NCBI GenBank assembly: GCA_033439765.1
Contig: JAULSN010000005.1
Coordinates: 3,921,001-3,985,000, forward strand
Direction: 5' to 3'
DNA from: Lasiosphaeria ovina
Lineage: Eukaryota > Ascomycota > Sordariomycetes > Sordariales > Lasiosphaeriaceae
DNA length: 64,000 bases
The translations under genes were made by a program, and so were the position numbers. Below, one piece after another: positions 10,339-22,942 of this stretch. How positions within the stretch are numbered: position 1 is the first letter of the stretch; each line of letters opens with the position of its first letter. The notes below the pieces were generated by a model. It made no database searches, was not told where the DNA came from, and saw only the letters and a program-made list of their open reading frames with translations.

Positions 10339-12607
10339 CGGGAAGGGAGAGCAGGCTTGCATGCTACATGCTCCAATCGCTGAGAGAAGCGTTTCCGTCC
10401 GTCTGGGAAATCAGCATCGCGTGTCCAACTCCAATCTAACCCAGGCTGCGCGGTGCCCAGGTTCTCGGTGCGAGGTCAAGTTGTCTGGTCTGCTTTGGCT
10501 GCGGCCTGAGCTCGCGGCCTATCTGTAGGCGGACTGCGTCACCCGTCCAGACGCGGACCCTGTGCCGCTCAGGCGGAGTCCTTTCCGAGTCCACACTACA
10601 TACTGTGTAGTAAGCCAAACAGAACACCCAAAGCACCATTGCGATACCCAACACCTTGGGCCGCCGAGGTTCTCTGCTACAGTCTTACTTCAAGAAACGC
10701 AAAAGAAAAAAGAAGTGCAAGAGGAACCGCGGATGACGCCTCTGTGGCACAGCATGTAAAAATGTTGACGATTACATAGTATAGTTACGCGTCGGGGCGC
10801 AACTTACAATTGCCGAAAAGGCATAGGCGGCCACAGACAAATCCTCAGCCATGTTGTGGAACGGAGGTACGTACTGTGCCATGTAGGAACCTGAAGGACA
10901 TGCCTTTTGCTGCTCCGTGCAGCACAGGTGCAGGTTGCCGACGTACATCATTGAGCCCTGCCCTTCTCGTCAGCATCTGTCGGGCCTTGTCCACATTGGG
11001 TGCGCTAGACTTGGTCGAACCGTGCGTGCGGTATGTACTTTTTCGATGGTGTCCTTGTCGTGCATCGACACCCATCTTCGCCTCGCACTTGGGAATGGGG
11101 TGCCTCAGTCTGTCTGGCTGGCGGCCCTGAGCAAGCCAAGTCAAGTTCGAGCAAGAGTTACGACAATTCCGGGACTTGCGAGGCGGGAGGCGTTCGCCTC
11201 TCCCGGTCAGGCCAGTTCTCCTTCGGGCTTAACGGCACACCTAATCTCTGCGCGCTCCAGTCAAACAAGCCAAGTGAAGCGGGAAGACGAACGGGATGGC
11301 AATCGAGCCCCAACCACACCGGACGCACCACGGTCCACACGGAAGAAGCACTGGTCGCCCTCTCACCCACCCTCCCTCCCACCACCTCAGCCGAAGGGGG
11401 CACCTTGCGGGCAGAGGGCAACGCTCACCAGACGGGAGTCCTTCCAGATTGTCCAAGCGGGCCAGCCACTGCAAATTAGCGTTGCACCTTGCCCCCCGGT
11501 TCTTGCGCCGCCCCGTCTTCCCACGACGACCCTATCCCCAGTCTCCCAGAGCCAAGCAGCGGTCGGCTCCATCTCAAGTCGCCTGCTGAACCAGTTCCCA
11601 ATTCCCGTCCCTCATGCGGCCATGCCTGCACACCAAGGGCCCTCCACTCCAGCTCCTCCCCTGCCTTCCCAGTCTGGCAGTGAGTGGCCGGCCCACTGGC
11701 AAAAATTTAATTCCCGTGGGCGTTGCTCACTCGAGCTGGACTTGGGACGGACTTGGAGTGGGCATGGGGAGAGACTGAGAGAGCTTCTTGTTGCTCTATG
11801 GTGCTGTGCTCCGCACCGGCGTACCCAAGACCAAGTGAACGAGGTGACCTTAGGTACCTAGCCCAACGAAGGCTCTTCAAATCACTTAGGCTGCCGGTGG
11901 CATGCTTTTTTGGGGCCGTGGTCTATCAAGGCATTCCATCTTCCTGTGCCGCTTTGGTCCGTCAGTGTGGATCGGCGAATTTCTGCTGCCATTTTTGGCG
12001 ATCATAGCGTGTTTGTGTCCCGTCCGATCTTGCCTGGCGACGTGCGAATGCCGTACTCCGTACCTTACTACGTAGGTAGTGAGAGGTGACTTTGCCTCAG
12101 CGCGCTAACCTCCTGAACTCGCGCCAGCCGTTGTTTGCAGCCCTGTCGTTCCCCTCTGAACAGCCCTGCCCGTCCGGTCCTTCCTGGGAGCCCGCCCGTA
12201 CAGCACGCCCACCCATCCCTCCTTCCCGCGCAGGGCTTCCATGGGTGGTAAACACCTGCTGGCACCGGCACTGGCACACCCACCCACCCCAACCTCACCT
12301 TCCACTCACTACCCGACAGTACTGGACTCGGCATGCTGCCTTCCCTGCCTCTGCCTCTGGCGCGAATCTCTGCCATGCTCCTTCTCTCGTCCGAATCAAG
12401 TGTAAGTGCAACTGCGACCGCGACCGCGACTGCATAGGCGACAGCGATACGAGAACTTCTCATCCGACCGTGTCAACTCTCCATGTCTTCAATCACGGAC
12501 ATTTCGGCCCGCAGCAACTGCAGCAGAAGCAGAAGCAGTAGTATCGGCAGCAGCAGCCGTTGCCGCACACAATAATCGGCCGAGCTGAGGAAGGGGGACA
12601 CAGCGAA
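10339..12607. other. long non-coding stretch and pyrimidine-rich leader upstream of lte1
   Basis: Frames up to about 300 codons cross this region (for example 10917-11861) but encode Pro/Ser/Arg-rich text without domains, typical of CT-rich DNA. From about 11300 the plus strand is strongly C/T-rich with CAG/CAGCAG tracts near 12510-12560. This suggests a long 5' leader for the lte1 gene. No separate gene is supported. Confidence 0.5.
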
Positions 12608-15600
12608 ATGGAGGCGGCCGCTTCGCCGTCGGCGCCTCCAGCGGCCGGCCTCACGACGCGATTTCGACAGCAGCAGCTGGCCCAGAGAGAGCGGGAACGA
12701 GGGCGAGACCAGTCGGCCCGAGACGCGGCCTCGCACCCCGAGAGGTCTCAGCGCGACTTGCGGCTACGCCGATCGCCCCCAAAGCTCGCAAAGGACGGCG
12801 ACAGAACGCCCCTGGCACGCTGGGCATCGGGCGCTGGTGTGGCAAAGGCAAAGTTGCGGGCTCTGCCCGGCGCGCTGCCCAGGTCGCTGCTCCCCGTGTC
12901 GGAACGCAAGCCTAACGACGACAACCCGGCAATTCGCCGGACAAACAAGACCAGCCAGGACGACGACAAGTGGGATTTGACTCCCGACGGAGGCTCCGCC
13001 GGACGTGAAGGAAGGCAATTTGCCGTGGCCAATGTTGGGAATAACGGTCGCATCTATCTGAGGTAAGCCCCAGGCGCCCTCGCGCTCTTCTGGAGCCCGC
13101 GAGGATCAGGCCTGTTGACGTGTTTTCCTCTAGGCCGACCGTTCGTCCGGCGCACCAGCGCTACCCTCAGCCACACTTTGTGTTTCCCATGACACCGCCC
13201 GGCTCCGCAAATCTGGATATCCTGGTCTCGGACAGACGCCACGAGATAGACGAGAGCACAGAGCTTCACGGCAGCCAGGGGACTCCTGCGCATGCCCCTT
13301 CAACTCCGTCGTCGCCTCGACGTTTCCACTTTGGCGACAGGCTGACTACGAGCAGAATACGACACCGCCGCGCCTTGTCGGACTCGACCGTGCCCGACAC
13401 CAGCGTGGCTCGCGAGTCGGAACCGGGGGGCTTCAAGATAGTCATTACCCAGCCTGGCGAGGTCCAGAGGCCTAAGACGCTCGAAGACGTTGACACTGGC
13501 CGCCTCCCGTTGATGCTGGAAGTGGCCATTCCGTCCTGGAGGATAGGCACGCCTAGATTCAGCGTCCGAGGGACCCCCTTCATCCGTGGCTCGTCGTATG
13601 CGCCGACCGAGGATATCCGCTCCAGCAGCGCCTCGTTCCTCCGTCGCACCCCCCAGGACATGACGCCAAAAACGTCGACCGGGCCAAGCCCGACTCGTAT
13701 ACCCGAGATACAACTCCCAACTACGGCTGAGACCTCAAAACCCCCGGGGCCCAGTCTAGCGTCTCCCCGTCTCCCTCCCCCGCTACGATCTACGTATATG
13801 TCGACCCACCTAGTTATCGAACCTGCCATGTTTGACGCGCTGACCTTCAAGCCTGCTTGCGATGACCGGATCATTGTCAGATATTCGGCCGTGGGAAGTG
13901 TAACTGCCGCGACGCCGCCTCGCTTGGTCGCCGAGATTACGTCTCCCAGTTTCTTGGACTACGAACTGTTGTCAGATTTTTTTCTCACGTTTAGGTCGTT
14001 CCTCGAGCAGTCAGATCTGCTTCGCATGCTGTTTGCGCGCCTTAGGTGGGCTCTGGCACGGAGTGACGAGGTTGGCATGGTTGTAAGAGTCCGCACCTTT
14101 GTCGCCTTGCGCCACTGGATCCTCAACTATTTCATGGACGATTTCGTTGTTGACTACAGCCTGCGAGTCACCTTTTGTAGTCTGCTGAACAACTTCGTCG
14201 ACGAGCTATCACAGGACTTGAGAGGGCGGAAGGTGCAGCTGAAGATTCTAGCCGAGCTCAAGAAGTGCTGGCGGAGGGTATGCGCGCAGTACTGGGATGG
14301 CCCCGAGTTTGACGCATCACTGGGATCCGATATTCCCATCTCACCCGGAGGGGTTGCTGGCCATCGCGACCCCGGCCTGGACCCGACCTTTTGGCTGAAG
14401 CTTGATTCTGGGCCGCCGCAGCTGGAAGGAGTCCTCGTACCGACCACACGCGAGCAGACGAGCTTTTACGCCGACGTGTCAAGGGCTGGGCACATCGATT
14501 CTATTGTCGTTGGTGACCGCCCAGGCACGCCGGAAAACCCCCCGCGGTCCGAGTTGCAGAGAAGCCAAACCTCCCCTATCAGCATCACCAGCGTGGAAGC
14601 GGTGTCTTGCTCCCTACCTACTAAGAACATGCGCTTCGCGCATCCCGGGTCCAGCTATCCGTTGGCGGCGCACCCGGTCGACCCCAGCTCTGTGTATAAC
14701 AATTCTGATCCCATCGCCACCACCCCCCGCGCTCTCGTCGGCAAGCGTGTCCGGCCGCACCACTCCCACAAGAGAAATGGCAGCCTCAGCGATTCGCTGC
14801 GCGAGCATGCGACCGTAACGGAGAAGGTCTTGTACAAGAGTGCCGAGCTTCTCTTGACTCTGCCATATGCGGGCAGCCTCGTCCGCGGCAACATGTTTCC
14901 GCCTAGTCAGCCCTTTGTGGAAGTTATCTCGCCTAGCGTTGTTGGTGGAGCTTCCAGACAGACTACATTGTTCCAGCCCATTGTGACCGAGCTTCCGAAA
15001 GAGAAATTTACGGCATCGGCCATGTCCGGGCAAGGCATGAGAAGACTTCTGGGCAGCGTAAGGCGGGCTTTGAGTACCCGGGGCCAGGTTATGTCTCCCA
15101 CTCAGGGGACATTTATCAACATTTCACCAATTGGCCCAAGAGGGGCTACCACCAACAGACTGCCGGGTACTGCGATAGTGCCGCAGGCGCGGCCCCGCCA
15201 GAACGGCATACGTCCTCCTGTGCGGATCGACGTGCTGGGTGCCGAGATTGCCGAAGACTTCAAAAAGGCTGTGCGAGAAGACGCCTTGGCAGAAGCTGAG
15301 AAGAACGGATATCTATCCATCCCGGCGGCTGGCACACGAGCCCCAGACGAAATGCTGGAATATTCGGCCGCGCACATGGATACCTCCTTCGGACTCTCCG
15401 ATAACCGCGACGTGCGACCTTCGAGCGATATGGGCATCACAACGGGAAGCAAGTCCATCGTCATCGTTGATGACACGGTACTTTCGGATGGCTATCCCGC
15501 CATGACGGGCGCGCTTCCCGCCATCAACTCCTCCGTAGAAGCTTTCTCCGAGTCTTTCCTACATCATGCCGTAGACCCAACACCACCCAACACACCGCCA

Positions 15601-18195
15601 GGTCGACCTGTGGGGGGAACACCAAGGAGATCGTCATATATACTGAGCCAGCATATACTCCGCCCTTCGCTATCCGCTGATCCGCTGCCACCGTTGGTAC
15701 CCGATTTGGCCACGCTCGGGTCCACGGCTCGGCCATCCGCAGATTCTACGCGGCCCTCTTTCGACTTCGTTTCGCGGAACCCGATGAGGCCGCCCCTTAG
15801 CGGAGTGCGTGGCCACGTCCGGCACCCGTCGAGCAGGTCGTACCGCTCGAACCGGTCTGCTGGTCACCGACGATACGCGTCCTTTACGAGCGGCATTGCT
15901 CCCCAGCCAACCATCCGGAGCTTCGACGCCACTACATATTCAGAGGGCTCGGTGGACGACTCGTCCCAAATTCTCGTCCCGCAGCCGCTCCGAGTTCTTC
16001 GGAGAAGGCCGGGTGGCGACCTTCGTGCTGTCTCAAATGTAGGCGATCTCGACCCGTCCACCCTAAGAAGGTCGCGCTCGGTGGGCTCCTTGACCACGTA
16101 CACGGATTCGATCCGCAGCTCTTACCTCCGCAGTCCTGCGCAGGACTCTAGTGGCTATGTAGACGTTGTGACCAGCGACTACTCGTCTCCGAACCGTGGC
16201 GACACCTTCTCCCTAGGCGCGATTGCCGAGCAGAATCCCAAGCGCAACCTCTCGCTCTTCAGCACCCACTCTTCGAAGCCCATTATGCGCCCCTCGTTTG
16301 AGGCTGAGGCACAGAAGCTGGCACAAATCCCCGATGATGTGTATGACGATGGCGGAGTCGAGTCTGCACTGCTGAAGCTTGAAGGCAGGTACGAGAGGAG
16401 GGTAGCCAAGCTATCAATGGACTTGAAGACAGCGCCGCCACAAGTCGAGCTCCCCCTCGAGGCTGTCTCGATAGACGGGGACGACACAGTGGTCAGCGTT
16501 GAGGAGAGAAAGGAGCATCGTCATGTTCACGTTGTAGAAGAGCTGCCGCCTGTGCCGGCGGTCCCTGCTGTTGCCGCGAGTGTCAAGGGGAGTTTACTGG
16601 ACGTTACGAGTCGCCAAAAGAGAAACACAGACGTGCAGTCCTTCCTATCCGATGATTCGAGAGCCTCGTACTCCTCAATACCTCTCCTCGAGCGCGGCTT
16701 GACAGACGACGGCCACAGCAAGCGAACCGTCACTCGGGAGTGGGTAGATCGCTCGTTCTTACAGGGGCCCGATGAGGAGGGCCCAAATGCATCCCACGAA
16801 CACAGTGCCGACGGCTCGCAGCACCCTTCGTACGACTTTATTCAGAGGACGGAGAGTCTGGACAAGATTCTGCCCGGAAGTACTGTGCCGACAGCTCCAG
16901 CCCCGCGTCTCAGCGCCGAGCATTCATTCCTGGATGTAGAAAGCGATAACGGAACAGACCTCTCTTCGGAGCTCTCCGTAGAAGCGCTCGATTTTGAGGA
17001 TAGAGGGGATGGCAGCCCCGTGTCCCAAAAGATCGGAATTGCCATTTCCACCTTGCCTACTCATCCTCTAGGCGAGAACCAGCTCACGTTCCTCAACACG
17101 CAGCCACCTAGTACGAATCCGCCATCACCGCCAATCACCCTTGTTCAAGCTCTCAGCATGTCTCCAGAGGCGGCGCATGTGCCCACATTGCAAGACCATC
17201 AGATCTGGCACGAGAAGCCTCTGCCGCCTACTCCCGATACCACGCCCACCTCGGCTGCCGCTCCATACAGGCAATACCCTGTCTCGTCGCCTGTAGATCC
17301 GACAGGCACCAAGGAGGCCCTACGTAATGCGCCGATGCTTGAAGTCACGGACCATGTTACAGACATGGTCGAGGCACCTCGGGGCAAGCTCTCAGCGCAC
17401 CTTCCGTTCATTCTCGCTTTCGACAGTGACGTCTTGGCACAGCAGTTCACTCTGATCGAGAAGGATGCTTTGAATGAGATTGACTGGAAAGAGCTGATCG
17501 ACATGCGGTGGAAAAATGCGGAGCAGAATGGAGTGAACGCTCGCAGCTGGGTCTCGTTCCTCCGAGACACCGATGCGCGCGGCGTCGAGGTCGTGATTGC
17601 TCGCTTCAACATCATGGTGAAATGGACTATTTCCGAAATTGTCCTCACCCAAGACATTGAAGAACGGGCACGGTGCATCATCAAGTTCATCCACATTGCG
17701 GCCCACTGCCGGCGCCACCGCAATTTTGCCACCATGAGCCAGCTGGCCATTGCCCTGACGAGCAACGAGATCAGCCGGCTGCACAAGACGTGGGCCATGA
17801 TCTCGCCCAGCGACAGGCGGACATTGCATGACTTGGAGGCGTTGGTCTCCCCGACTAGGAATTTCTACAATCTACGGGCCGAGATGGAGGGAGGCGGCCC
17901 GGTCGGCTCGGCCGTTGCAGAAATGGGGTGCATCCCATTTGTAGGCATCTACACACACGACCTACTGTTCAATACCCAACGACCGAGCGAGATCGCGAGC
18001 TCGCCGACCACGGCGCCGTTGATCAACTTCGAGCGGTGCAGAACCTCAGCCGCGATAGTCAAGACACTGCTAAGACTACTCGAGGCGAGCACGCTCTACG
18101 CCTTCCAGCCCATCGAGGGCATTACTGAGCGCTGCCTGTGGATGGGCGCGCTCAGCGACGAGGAGATTAGACGGCTTAGCGATACCCTGGAGTGA
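12608..18195 (+). CDS. lte1: LTE1-type guanine nucleotide exchange factor (RasGEF-N + RasGEF)
   Basis: CDS is join(12608..13062, 13134..18195), 1838 aa. The 71-nt intron (GTAAGC...CTCTAG, with a TTGAC branch) is fixed by continuity of IYLR|PTVRPAHQRYP. Residues about 395-508 form a RasGEF N-terminal (REM) domain (SPSFLDYELLSDFFLTFRSF, HWILNYFMDDF). Residues about 1567-1838 form a CDC25-type RasGEF domain (FDSDVLAQQFTLIEKDAL, RARCIIKFIHIA, NFATMSQLAIALTS, FVGIYTHDLLF). The ~1000 residues between are Ser/Pro/Arg-rich and look disordered, with many possible phosphosites, as in yeast Lte1. Lte1 acts at the bud/cortex as an activator of mitotic exit through the spindle-position pathway. In moulds the GTPase target is less certain and could be a Ras-like protein. 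The start is the first ATG in the exon-1 frame; an upstream leader intron cannot be excluded. Confidence 0.92.
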
Positions 18196-19592
18196 GAGCG
18201 GTGCGGCACCTGAAAGGGGTGTGACGAGACGATTTACGCAAATTCACGAACACTCGAGTCCTCGCGAGTTACGACAGAACTGAGCCAATACGCACGGCTC
18301 TCTGCAAAATTCACTCTTCCAAAATACCCTGTACATGCATCATCGACATTTGGTTTATCCTTTTTCTTTTCCTGTTACATACCCGTTCTAGGACTTTTTT
18401 TCTAGCCTCGACGCGATATACACCTCATAGACGGCTCACTTGCCCAGGCATATTCACTGTACAACTACTACGTCTGCGGATACGAGTTACTCGGCTTTTA
18501 CTTGTCGTGTTTGGTCAGACACATTGATACCACACTTTATTTTCCCCCTTTTTATTTTTAATTGTGTACGGCCTTTCTTCGCACCATCTATCTCCTTTTT
18601 CACGACCACAACTCTTACGATCAAACAAATTCGGCGCCCCGGATCCGGCCTGCTTGTTCTGCTTCGAAACTCCGTTACAAAATATCCCAGTCATAACGGT
18701 CTCACTCTCTCTCATCGACACACACACTATCAACTTATAATCCTATTTTCTTTTCTTTTGTTCTCGGCCATCTTGGGCTGTCTCGTTGGTTTCATTTTGG
18801 ATGTTTATCAACCAGAAATCAAAACCAACCCCGGCGCAGGAAGGAGCTGTATTTTTTCTTAGGTTCTTTTATAAAGCTAGGTACGGAGCCTCTAGCACGA
18901 ATGGGATATACCTAAAGTGGCTTGCGTGGGGTTTGGACTCAGGTCTTGGGGAAGGGTGGGGAGAGAGTTACGTAGTTGCATTTGGCAGAAACAGGGGCGA
19001 GGATACTGTAGAACTGGGAGGAGGGGCGCAAGACCGCGTGTGGCCGGATGTGCGGCGGGATTGTCAACTTTTGTTTTCCTTTTATGGCATTGGGTGCGGG
19101 AAAGGGGCTGGGCTGGGCATGGGCTGGGACATGGCTGCGCAGGGCCGCGCTGGGCAGATAGGGCTTATGCATATCGCGCTTTTCTCTTGTGTCTTTGCTC
19201 TCTTGCTATGTGTGTGTTCGTGTTCTCGTAAACTGCCGTTAAGAAATGAGCATGCCAATCTATTCCACGCGGACATTAAGTACTAAGGAAATTATCTACT
19301 TATCCTGCCTGGAGTTGCATTTCACGAATCCCTTCGAATATGACCCCAATTTCACCATTATATACGGATAAGGAAGGCGTAAAACTCCCATTTCATTAGG
19401 CTCTTTGCAGCTATTACTATAAAGAACAGCAGTGTCCTTTTTATTCAACTACATCTGTTGAGTCGTTAAAGGGGGGACTGGACAGGACGGGATGGTGGAT
19501 ACATGGGTGGGTGGCATGGCATGGGGCCAGCTAGCCCCTCAGAAATTATGCACAATACCGCACGGAATCTTCAACAACAGCTTAAAAAAACA
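18196..19592. other. intergenic, lte1 3' region to tRNA
   Basis: Starts with T-rich DNA that probably holds the lte1 3' UTR and polyadenylation signals. Frames across 18786-19286 are low in complexity and show no domain. Nothing else was recognised. Confidence 0.5.
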
Positions 19593-19663
19593 GCGTCAGT
19601 GGTTTAGTGGTAAAATCCATCGTTGCCATCGATGGGCCCCGCGTTCGATTCGCGGCTGACGCA
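19593..19663 (+). tRNA. tRNA-Gly (anticodon GCC)
   Basis: This 71-nt gene is identical base for base to the minus-strand tRNA at 9936-10006. It has acceptor GCGTCAG pairing with CTGACGC, anticodon loop TTGCCAT and B box GTTCGATTC. A TTTTT run at about 19666 is a Pol III terminator. The two copies lie either side of the lte1 gene, about 9.6 kb apart and inverted. Confidence 0.97.
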
Positions 19664-19670
19664 TTCTTTT

Positions 19671-21378
19671 TCAAACTTTTATTTTATTTGTCTGGATAAT
19701 GCCTTTTCTCCTTGTCGAGGAGTATCCTACTTTCTTTTCTCTAACCTGTCATTGGTAATATTCTTATCCTTAGTCTTTGTGGATCGGCCGCCGCCGCTAG
19801 TGTTGCTGCGCCGTTTTGTCTTTATTCTTTAGGCGTTTTGGTACGGGAGTTCCGTTTCGCTGCGAGTGAGGGCATCTCTTTTATTTATTTACATCTATTT
19901 ACACTTATGGGGAACTCTTGAAACTTGTTTCTGTGCGAAAGGATTTCCAAACAATTTTTCCTCTTAGCCCCAGTGTGTAGCTTCGCACAGTACTTGGCAT
20001 GCACGGTATGGATATGCCAATTTGAAGAAGAAAATACATGGCTATGTGAGTACTTGTTGAAGATTGCATGTTCTGGGTAATGTGCTTGAAGAGACGGACA
20101 TCCGCACGGTCTGACAAGGCATGAGCGAGCCTATCGTCAGTTGTATTGTATCCTCTTTGGCGTCGAGGGCGCTACGTAAGAGGAGGGCAGGAACTAGGCT
20201 CTATCAACGCATCGCCGCCAGATGTTGTAGACAGGGGGCGTCCATTCATAAAATCTACGTTTCTCATGGGAAAACGTGGCCGAGTGTCGAATATCATCAC
20301 CACTTGCTGAACAAGGACGATTACTTACCACGGCACGGGAACTACCTCACCGGACTGCAGGTCTGGTCTCTTTTCAACCCGAAATTAAACCCACAGGGGG
20401 GAAACAACGAAACTTTTCAATATTAAAATGCACTGACATCTTGTTTGGGCTAACACTACCACATGGTGGCCCTGCCAAAGACGCTCATTATCGGTTTCAC
20501 TAGGTTATTAAGGCATCTGGTCGACTACCTAGAGACATAGCTACCTTCAAAGTCCTGTTGCTTCTGAGCTCGTGAGCTGCCAAGGTCACTTATATAAAAC
20601 CCTCTATCGGTTAGTGACAATGCCAAACACCGAGCTAGTAAAAGAACATGACCGAGTAGATGGTGCCTAGAGAATCCCTCCCTTTAGGCGGAAAACCACT
20701 TAAACTCATGATTCTGAGCGCTGGGGAAATTGTACCAGGAGTCTACTACTCTCCATGGGCGGTAGACAAGAACCAGTCCGAGAGATACACACTTTAAGCC
20801 AAGCTAGATCCCAAGGCAACCCGCGGTAGAATACGACCAATGTAAAAGGATTTTGTGATGCGAGCTGGCGCGAAGAAAAATTGCCCATGACATACGAGTT
20901 GGCGTTAATCATATGCCTGTCATTCCTATAATGTATATTTTGGAGTGAATCGTCGACCGAAGACCTGATATAGGTTACTCGCAAACATGGACCGGCCCAT
21001 ACAAAGCAAGATATACAAGCTACGCAACGAGACACTGTCCACAAGCATGAGAGTCATTTAATTTTGTCAAATCCCTTTTCGGCTAAGACAGAGGACCACA
21101 AATCAAGCAGTCGCAAATTGTACCAAGTGAAGGCAGGATAACGATTAAGTCCACCCCTTTTGACCCCACAGGGCATTCCCTCTCTCTAGCAGAGCCAGAT
21201 CGAGTATCTTTCCCTCATTAGTGCGGTCAAGTTGACCTTCGCCAAGGATGTCGCGATTGCAAAAGCCGATTCAGGAGAAGAGTCTAATGGATAAAGGGAA
21301 GAAATCGGCAAGATCCAAGCCAGACCCAGCCCACCACGCCCCATTACGCCTGACCCCAATGCTGACTTTTTTCCGGAT
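19671..21378. other. intergenic, no supported gene
   Basis: T-rich to about 19900, then mixed composition. A minus-strand frame of 112 codons (20706-21044) and plus-strand frames near 20121-20503 have no domain or splice support. 21045-21378 is probably the rps0 3' UTR. Confidence 0.45.
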
Positions 21379-22558
21379 TTACCATTGGGTGGACTCCTTG
21401 GTGGTCTCAGCGCCCCACTCGGTAGTAGGGGCAGTGGCAGCAGGGGCGGCACCGCCAGCAGCGGCGGTAGCATCCCAGGTGCCGGCCTGAGCCTCGCTCC
21501 ATTCACCGCCACCAGCAGCAGCAAAGCCAGCAGGCGCAGCATCCCAGTCACCACCACCAGTAACGGGGTAGCCAGACTCGATGGCGACAACACCCTCCTC
21601 TTCGACACCGGGGAGCTTCTCCTCCTCGACCTTGTCCTCAGCCTCGGCCTCGGGGTCACGGTCTGTAAGAAATATGGGTTAGCGCACAGCTCCTTGCAAG
21701 TAGAGCGTTGGTGAAGACATACAGAAGTACAGATCCACCATGACGTCCCAGGGGGTCTCGCGGTTGTAGATGGTGCCGCGGAGACGCAGGACCTCACGAG
21801 CCAACATCCACCAGACAGCGCCAATAGCGTGGCGGCCCTTGTTGTTGGTCGGGATGGCAACATCCACGTAGTCGGTGGGAGAGTCGGTGTCGCAAAGGGC
21901 GATCACGGGGATGTTGACGTAACTAGCCTCCTTAATGGCCTGGGCATCGGTACGGGGGTCCGTGACGATGATAAGGCGGGGCTCCTTGAAAGAGCGGGTG
22001 ATGTAGTTGGTGAACGAACCGGGGGTGAAGCGACCGGCGATGGCCTGGGCACCGGTGTGCGCAGCGAACTTGAGCACGGCACGCTGGCCATAGGGACGGG
22101 CGGAGATGACGCAAACGTCGCTCGGGTTGTCAATGGCGACAATGATGCGGGCAGCAAGAACAATCTTCTCCCTAGAGGCAAAGAGCGTCAGTATTCGGCC
22201 CTATGCTTGCCAGGATAGGTCGAAACCGGCCCGAGGGAGCACTCGTCGTCCAATTCAACATACCAGGTCTTGCCAATGTTGATCACGTTGACACCATCGG
22301 CACGGGTCTTCCATAGGTACGCTGGTGAAGGAAGCTGTTAGAAGGCTTTATAGCGGCAGTGATTCGGGCAGTGAGTATTTACGCTGCATATGAACCTGGA
22401 GACTATTCGGAAGAAAGTCGTTAGCAACAGTTCGGTCTCCGACATGGCAGCTTGAAGGTCGCCTACTTCTTGGAGCCGACGTGGCACTGAGCAGCGAGTA
22501 GCTGCTCGATGTCATTGCTTGTGGCATTGAAGATGGAGGGGAGGTTTGCGGGCGCCAT
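21379..22558 (-). CDS. rps0: 40S ribosomal protein S0 (uS2)
   Basis: CDS is complement(join(21379..21662, 21723..22171, 22264..22321, 22383..22402, 22467..22558)), 300 aa. uS2 is a component of the small cytosolic subunit, needed for 40S maturation. The fold is complete: [11 protein letters not shown] start, [63 protein letters not shown] and [20 protein letters not shown] fungal Ala/Gly/Glu-rich tail follows, ending in TQW. Four introns (64, 61, 92 and 60 nt) isolate a 20-nt exon at 22383-22402 that encodes the LQVHMQ segment. All junctions are confirmed by the conserved protein. It is divergent from the mitochondrial uS15 gene. Confidence 0.97.
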
Positions 22559-22942
22559 CTTGACTGTGTTTTCTCTTTCCTGAGTGTGAGGACGGAGAAA
22601 GAGTTGTCAAGATCAAGCGTGGGCGGTTGAGGAAGTAGCCTTTTTTTTCCCTTCTTCGCGACAGCTGCAGGCGGTACCTCTGCGATTTTCGCACACAAAT
22701 TCGATTTTGTGGGGAGCCCCGCCAGGGTTGGCTTACGTAGTACGAGCTCGTCCTAGGCCAAGACCTACCCACTCTTGGCACTTCTTGACCTGCCAACCTG
22801 CCTTGAACAGGCGCTAGGTGGGATTAGGACTAGTGCCTTTATATCCCAAAATCTGTCTGGCCTCGTTCAAGGAGAAAGTCGCGAAGCACGCCCCAGAATC
22901 AGAGAGGAGGTTGGCAGCACTCTTCGCCGCAGGAACATCACC
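22559..22942. promoter_or_regulatory. shared divergent promoter of rps0 and mitochondrial uS15
   Basis: Only 384 bp separate the two start codons, so both core promoters and leaders must lie here. A T-run and a pyrimidine tract lie on the rps0 side around 22605-22650. No named transcription-factor site can be assigned with confidence. Confidence 0.55.

Noticed and set aside
10917..11861. 314-codon plus-strand frame
   Set aside because: Pro/Ser/Gln-rich without domain; it coincides with the CT-rich leader upstream of lte1 and overlaps frames in all registers.
13266..13874. 202-codon minus-strand frame
   Set aside because: Antisense of the lte1 coding exon.
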